Part shown: positions 7,429 through 10,107 of the stretch, piece by piece
Layout: each line of letters starts with the position of its first letter
Position numbering within the stretch: the first letter of the stretch is position 1
Source: CALLMJ01 sp964493765
GTDB lineage: Bacteria; Bacteroidota; Bacteroidia; J057; CALLMJ01
Length of the DNA: 10,107 nucleotides
Assembly (NCBI GenBank): GCA_964493765.1
Contig: CAZBPK010000046.1
Coordinates: forward strand, 1 to 10,107
Direction: 5' to 3'
Notes under the pieces: model-generated
Seen by the model: only the letters and a program-made list of their open reading frames with translations
What the model was told of the DNA's origin: nothing
Database searches by the model: none
Translations under genes and position numbers: made by a program

Positions 7429-7556
7429 CTTTGGGCGTGCCCCTTGCTACGCTGCGGGTCGGGCTGCTTCGGGCTTCGCTTTCGCTTCGGCAATCCTTTT
7501 TCCACTTTTTTCAAAAGCGTCAAAGGGCAGTGCTTAACCCTACACATCCCTCACGC
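7429..7556. repeat. GC-rich structured intergenic element (GGGCGTG...CTCACGC)
   Basis: This ~128-bp island is far richer in G+C than its surroundings. It opens with CTTTGGGCGTGCCCCTT and closes with CCCTCACGC. GCGTG (7435-7439) pairs with CACGC (7552-7556), while CCCTT (7441-7445) pairs with AAGGG (7523-7527). Inside are GCGGGTCGGGCTGC and three copies of GCTTCG (7466, 7473, 7484). I recall elements with the same start (GGGCGT...), middle (GGGTCGGGCT) and end (TAACCC...CATCCCTCACGC) scattered between genes in many Bacteroidota genomes; this is memory, not a search. It lies between convergently unrelated same-strand genes and could act as a terminator, an RNA or a REP-like mobile repeat. A 67-codon frame through it (7389-7592) is taken as spurious. 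Confidence 0.7.
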
Positions 7557-7572
7557 TTTAATATTTACATTC

Positions 7573-7580
7573 TAATTTTA
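7573..7580 (+). promoter_or_regulatory. Near-consensus -7 box of the pseudouridine synthase gene (TAATTTTA)
   Basis: TAATTTTA differs from TAnnTTTG only at the last base, and it too is followed by 4 nt (CATC) and the ATG at 7585. The spacing shared with four other genes is the main support. Confidence 0.4.
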
Positions 7581-7584
7581 CATC

Positions 7585-8226
7585 ATGAATAACCCCAAAA
7601 TTATATTTGAAAACAAAGATTTTACAATTGTTTATAAACCTCATGGTCTCAATGCTGACCAAGACAAACAAGGAAACCCATCTTTAGAAAGCTGGTTAAA
7701 AGATTATTACAAAAAATATATTTATTTAATTCATCGTTTGGATAGACCTGTAAGCGGTCTATTATTAGTAACAAAGAAAAAAAGTGTTTTACAGTTTATG
7801 CAAGAAAATTGGAAACACTTTCAAAAAAAATATTGGGCTTTAGTGGAAGGTGAAATTCAACCCAATCAAATGGAATTAAAACACTATCATTTCAAAGATT
7901 TTATGAATTTTAAAGCATTAATTTCCTCAGAACCTAAAGAAGGTTATCAATTGTGTAGCCTACAATACCAAATAATCAAGGAAAATCAAAAAAATTCATT
8001 ATTAGAAATTGAGTTAATTACAGGGAAATATCATCAAATTCGTGCACAATTAGCCTATATTGGACATCCTATTGTCGGGGATACATTTTATGGATCTTCT
8101 TTTCATTTTAATGGAGAAATACCCAAAATTGCTTTAACAGCTTGTAAACTAAATTTTTATTATCCTGATGCAACAACTACTTTTCAATTTGAATTTTATC
8201 CTGAAGAAGAGTTTTGGAAAATATAA
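7585..8226 (+). CDS. RluA-family pseudouridine synthase
   Basis: This 213-residue single-domain enzyme should convert a uridine in rRNA or tRNA to pseudouridine. Family motifs are IVYKPHGLN (15-23), LIHRLDRPVSGLLLVTK (48-64) with catalytic Asp53, the KKYWALVEGEI strand (81-91), and ITGKYHQIRAQLAYIGHPIVGD (about 145-166), the conserved C-terminal block. No S4 RNA-binding domain precedes the catalytic domain, and the length is close to the minimal catalytic core (RluA/TruC-like). Pro replaces the usual Thr after HRLDR, a variant I know from other Bacteroidota members. The target site cannot be read from sequence. The start is supported by the near-consensus -7 box 4 nt upstream. The upstream neighbour is the GC-rich element and the downstream one a DUF1703 fragment, so the gene appears to be monocistronic. 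Confidence 0.92.
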   Translation: MNNPKIIFENKDFTIVYKPHGLNADQDKQGNPSLESWLKDYYKKYIYLIHRLDRPVSGLLLVTKKKSVLQFMQENWKHFQKKYWALVEGEIQPNQMELKHYHFKDFMNFKALISSEPKEGYQLCSLQYQIIKENQKNSLLEIELITGKYHQIRAQLAYIGHPIVGDTFYGSSFHFNGEIPKIALTACKLNFYYPDATTTFQFEFYPEEEFWKI

Positions 8227-8247
8227 TCAAACTTATAATAATGATTT

Positions 8248-8324
8248 GTATTTTTAACAGGTGTCAGTAAATTTTCTAAATCCAGTATTTTAGCGTATTA
8301 AATCACATAAACGACATTACTTTA
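8248..8324 (+). pseudogene. Internal fragment of a DUF1703 (AAA-ATPase-like) gene
   Basis: Frame 8248-8301 reads VFLTGVSKFSKSSILAY then stop. Shifted by one base, 8301-8324 reads NHINDITL. Together they match the conserved FLTGVSKFSK ... LNNLNDITL segment that I know from the AAA-ATPase-like half of DUF1703/PDDEXK_9 proteins, broken by a frameshift. The text just before it (THR-TYR-ASN-ASN-ASP-LEU-TYR in another frame) may be a further piece. The orientation is the same as the C-terminal fragment at 9612-9780, and the second Rpn gene lies between them on the other strand, so both may come from one interrupted gene. Confidence 0.7.
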
Positions 8325-8505
8325 ACAAAATCTATAATCCTTTTGATATTCTTTTTTTCTTTTCAAATGATTGTAGTTCAAAAATTATTGGTTTCAGTTT
8401 GGAACACCTACATTTTTAATTCAATTAACCATTAACAACTAACCATTGAACCTGTCTCAGATTTCACTCAATTTGGAACAAAACTACTCTATATAATCTC
8501 TAATT
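8325..8505. other. AT-rich non-coding stretch with weak repeats
   Basis: No gene is seen here. TCAGTTTGGAACA (8393-8405) and TCAATTTGGAACA (8468-8480) are 12/13 identical, and TAACCATT occurs at about 8427 and 8440. It may be decayed DUF1703 sequence plus the flank of the Rpn insertion, but no reading frame supports this beyond 8324. Confidence 0.4.
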
Positions 8506-9534
8506 TTAATACCTTTCAATTTGCTCGTCACTAAAATTAGATAGCCTTAAACTTTCAATTATATTTATAATTTTAGTTCTCTCCTCTTCAGCTTTTTTCT
8601 TTTCCTCCTCCAATAATCTTTCTTTCTCTTCTGCTCTTTTCTTTTCCTCTTCTGCTCTTTTCTTTTCCTCTTCTGCCCTTTTCTTTTCTTCCTCTGCTTT
8701 TTTCTTTTCTTCTTCCAACAATCGTTCTTTTTCTTCTGCTCTTTTCTTTTCTTCTTCTAACTCTTTCCTTGTTTCCTCTAGTTTTTTAATGTATTTTTTC
8801 TCTTTATCCTCAAACATTGCATTCACACTACGCCATGCCTCTTGTTCCATTTCTATCAGTTTCCTTTCATTAGGATTTATCCCTGAATAATGCAATATCT
8901 CCGCAGTTAGCTTGATTTCTTCATTGTCTATCGGATACGGATATTCCTTTATGATTTTACTATCGTCTATAAAATACGATTGCTCAAATAAGCTTAACAA
9001 CTTATCTAATTTAGTTTGGTAACGGCTTGTAATTCTCTCTAATTGAACAATATAACTATCATGAGTGCGTTTTTCTACAAATTCACTTATCTTGTCTATT
9101 ATCCGTTTCTCTATCAAGTCTTTGTAATTACGTTCTACCTTGATGCACGCTGAATCAATTTCAGGAATGGTAAAACCTAATATGTAAATCGTTGTAATTG
9201 GTAAAATTTGTTTCTCATTATCAATATAATCCTCTTTTTTGTATTGCTCGGCGAGATAGTTTCTAAATCGCATCAAATCAATGTAATTCCTTGCTTTTTG
9301 AATTTCAATTAAAACTTTCTTGCTTTCGCCTTTCTCCGTTTTGATGGTCGCAATAAAATCTAAACGAAAGACGGTTAACCTCGCCAATTCATCTATATAA
9401 GTAAATTCTTGGGGTTTAACTTCCACTTTTTCAATCTCCTCCTCTAAAAGAGTGCTAATAAAAAATTTAGCAACTCTTTCATTTTCCATCATTCGTTTAA
9501 AAACTACGTCATAAATGGGATTAGCAATAATCAT
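8506..9534 (-). CDS. Rpn-family PD-(D/E)XK nuclease / putative transposase, copy 2
   Basis: A 342-residue paralogue of the gene at 908-1864, on the opposite strand. The catalytic residues are kept: D9 in NPIYDVVFKR, D59 in FRLDFIATI, and E77-x-Q79 in VLIEIQKAR. Residues 96-146 are identical to copy 1 and nearly identical in DNA. The coiled coil is longer: eight heptads (residues 263-318) of the KKRAEEE / ERLLEEE / KKKAEEE type against three in copy 1. The C-terminus is different and shorter (KIINIIESLRLSNFSDEQIERY), again with a weak helical end that may be a DNA- or partner-binding piece. The start ATG is 4 nt after a consensus -7 box. Fragments of a DUF1703-type gene lie on both sides in the opposite orientation, which suggests that this gene entered that locus. 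It looks intact and may be active. Confidence 0.9.
   Translation of the reverse strand: MIIANPIYDVVFKRMMENERVAKFFISTLLEEEIEKVEVKPQEFTYIDELARLTVFRLDFIATIKTEKGESKKVLIEIQKARNYIDLMRFRNYLAEQYKKEDYIDNEKQILPITTIYILGFTIPEIDSACIKVERNYKDLIEKRIIDKISEFVEKRTHDSYIVQLERITSRYQTKLDKLLSLFEQSYFIDDSKIIKEYPYPIDNEEIKLTAEILHYSGINPNERKLIEMEQEAWRSVNAMFEDKEKKYIKKLEETRKELEEEKKRAEEKERLLEEEKKKAEEEKKRAEEEKKRAEEEKKRAEEKERLLEEEKKKAEEERTKIINIIESLRLSNFSDEQIERY
8581..8748 (-). repeat. In-frame 21-bp heptad repeats in Rpn copy 2
   Basis: Eight consecutive 21-bp units encode coiled-coil heptads: KKRAEEK-ERLLEEE-KKKAEEE, two KKRAEEE units, then KKRAEEK-ERLLEEE-KKKAEEE again. The outer three-heptad blocks lie 105 bp apart, which points to a 105-bp duplication or slippage. 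Copy 1 keeps a single three-heptad block (1694-1756). Confidence 0.85.
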
Positions 9535-9538
9535 AATG

Positions 9539-9546
9539 CAAAGATA
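9539..9546 (-). promoter_or_regulatory. -7 promoter box of Rpn copy 2 (TATCTTTG)
   Basis: On the minus strand TATCTTTG matches TAnnTTTG and is followed by 4 nt (CATT) and the ATG at 9534. Copy 1 has the same box-to-ATG distance although the sequences further upstream are unrelated. A 6-bp hairpin (9550-9555 / 9561-9566) lies just upstream. Confidence 0.55.
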
Positions 9547-9611
9547 ATGAAAATCTTCATGATTTTATACGATTAATCATTATTGCAAGAACGCGAATAT
9601 CAAAAGAAAAA

Positions 9612-9780
9612 TTTATATTTTTTGAGTTTAAAGCGGTTCAACATAACGAAAAACTTCTTGAACAAGTGAAAAAAAGTATTACGAAAAGTATCAAAATCAA
9701 GGAAATGAAATTTATTTAGTGGAATGATTTTATTTCCTGAAACTAAAAGTTTAGCAGTTTTTAAATGGAAGAAAATGTAA
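9612..9780 (+). pseudogene. C-terminal fragment of a DUF1703 / PDDEXK_9 gene
   Basis: This is closely related in DNA to 6079-6249. Its three frames read FEFKAVQHNEKLLEQVKK (9624-9674), then YYEKYQNQGNEIYLV (9677-9721), then MILFPETKSLAVFKWKKM and a stop at 9778-9780; two frameshifts separate the pieces. It keeps the HNEKLLEQVK and NQGNEIYLV motifs of the nuclease domain's C-terminus. No start or promoter remains. The orientation matches the internal fragment at 8248-8324, with Rpn copy 2 between them. Confidence 0.82.
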
Positions 9781-9824
9781 ATTTGGAGATGAAAAATATA
9801 GCGATTAGGAAATATTATCAGTAG

Positions 9825-10107
9825 CTAATTATCTGTAACTCCAAATTCTTTCATCAATTCTAAACCATAATTTCTAATAACCTGGATAATCTGAACAGCT
9901 CTTAAGCCTCTTTCTGTAATATTATACTCAACTTTTGGAGGAACAATTGGATAAACTGTTCTTTCAATAAAGCCTTCCTCTTCTAATTCCCTTAATTGAC
10001 TGGTTAGCATTTTATGCGTGATGTGAGGAATATCCTTTTTTAACTCACTGTAACGCATCACTTTATCTTTTAATCTCCAAAGAATTGGCATTTTCCAGGT
10101 TCCCCCT
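9825..10107 (-). CDS. HxlR-family winged-helix regulator, 5' end outside window
   Basis: The frame stays open to the right edge. Upstream of the Met at 10091 it reads GGTWK, so the protein runs GGTWKMPILWRL, the conserved first helix of HxlR-type regulators, and the ATG at 10091 is internal. The winged helix follows: MRYSELKKDIPHITHKMLTSQLRELEEEGFIERTVYP, with ITHKMLTSQLRELEEEG as recognition helix, then the wing VPPKVEYNITERG and a C-terminal dimerisation helix ending FGVTDN. By family knowledge these are small dimeric DNA-binding regulators that often sense electrophiles or redox state through an N-terminal Cys; that region lies outside the window. The target gene is often divergent, here also out of view. 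The stop is TAG, 45 bp beyond the DUF1703 fragment on the opposite strand. Confidence 0.92.
   Translation of the reverse strand, partial: GGTWKMPILWRLKDKVMRYSELKKDIPHITHKMLTSQLRELEEEGFIERTVYPIVPPKVEYNITERGLRAVQIIQVIRNYGLELMKEFGVTDN

Noticed and set aside
7389..7592. 67-codon open frame on the plus strand
   Set aside because: It runs through the GC-rich structured element, overlaps the end of the CHASE2 gene and the start of the next gene, and its product is low-complexity (LRVGLLRASLSLRQSF), as expected from translating the repeat.
1..10107. Complete defence or toxin-antitoxin system
   Set aside because: The nuclease-like genes are Rpn-type and DUF1703-type; the DUF1703 ones are broken, and no methylase, antitoxin, reverse transcriptase or cas-like partner is present. 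No tRNA or rRNA gene was noticed either.

Overview
The window comes from an AT-rich Bacteroidota genome, probably of the Cytophagia/Flavobacteriia type. The evidence is a CHU_C-type (gliding-associated, type IX secretion) C-terminal domain, PKD-domain surface proteins, a short-form AMP nucleosidase, and -7 promoter boxes of the Bacteroidota form TAnnTTTG instead of a sigma-70 -10 box. I cannot name a genus.

Layout. 1-762 (+) is the 3' end of a large secreted protein with a PKD-like region and a CHU_C sorting domain. 763-907 holds a perfect 24-bp palindrome and two copies of a 22-bp repeat, which run into the promoter of the first PD-(D/E)XK (Rpn-type) nuclease/transposase gene (908-1864, +). 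5757-1890 (-) is a probable operon: miaE (tRNA hydroxylase), an exported protein of unknown function, amn (AMP nucleosidase), then a secreted repeat/PKD protein that starts at TTG. The divergent promoter region 5758-5844 also drives a wrecked gene (5845-6249, +) of the AAA-ATPase-like/PDDEXK_9 (DUF1703) family. It is followed by a CHASE2 membrane protein (6256-7410), a GC-rich structured repeat element (about 7429-7556) and an RluA-type pseudouridine synthase (7585-8226). 8248-9780 has a second Rpn-type gene (9534-8506, -) lying between an internal fragment (8248-8324) and a C-terminal fragment (9612-9780) of a second DUF1703-family gene. The window ends inside an HxlR-type regulator (9825 to beyond 10107, -).

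How it fits together. Housekeeping RNA and nucleotide genes (miaE, amn, the RluA-type enzyme) and exported proteins are interleaved with decaying selfish-type PD-(D/E)XK genes. The two Rpn copies are inverted relative to each other and about 6.6 kb apart. They form a mosaic of near-identical and diverged blocks and differ by five heptads in a coiled coil. I see no complete new defence or metabolic system. The points of most interest are the decayed, possibly nested DUF1703/Rpn arrangement, the constant 4-nt spacing between the -7 box and the ATG (suggesting leaderless mRNAs), and the structured GC-rich element.
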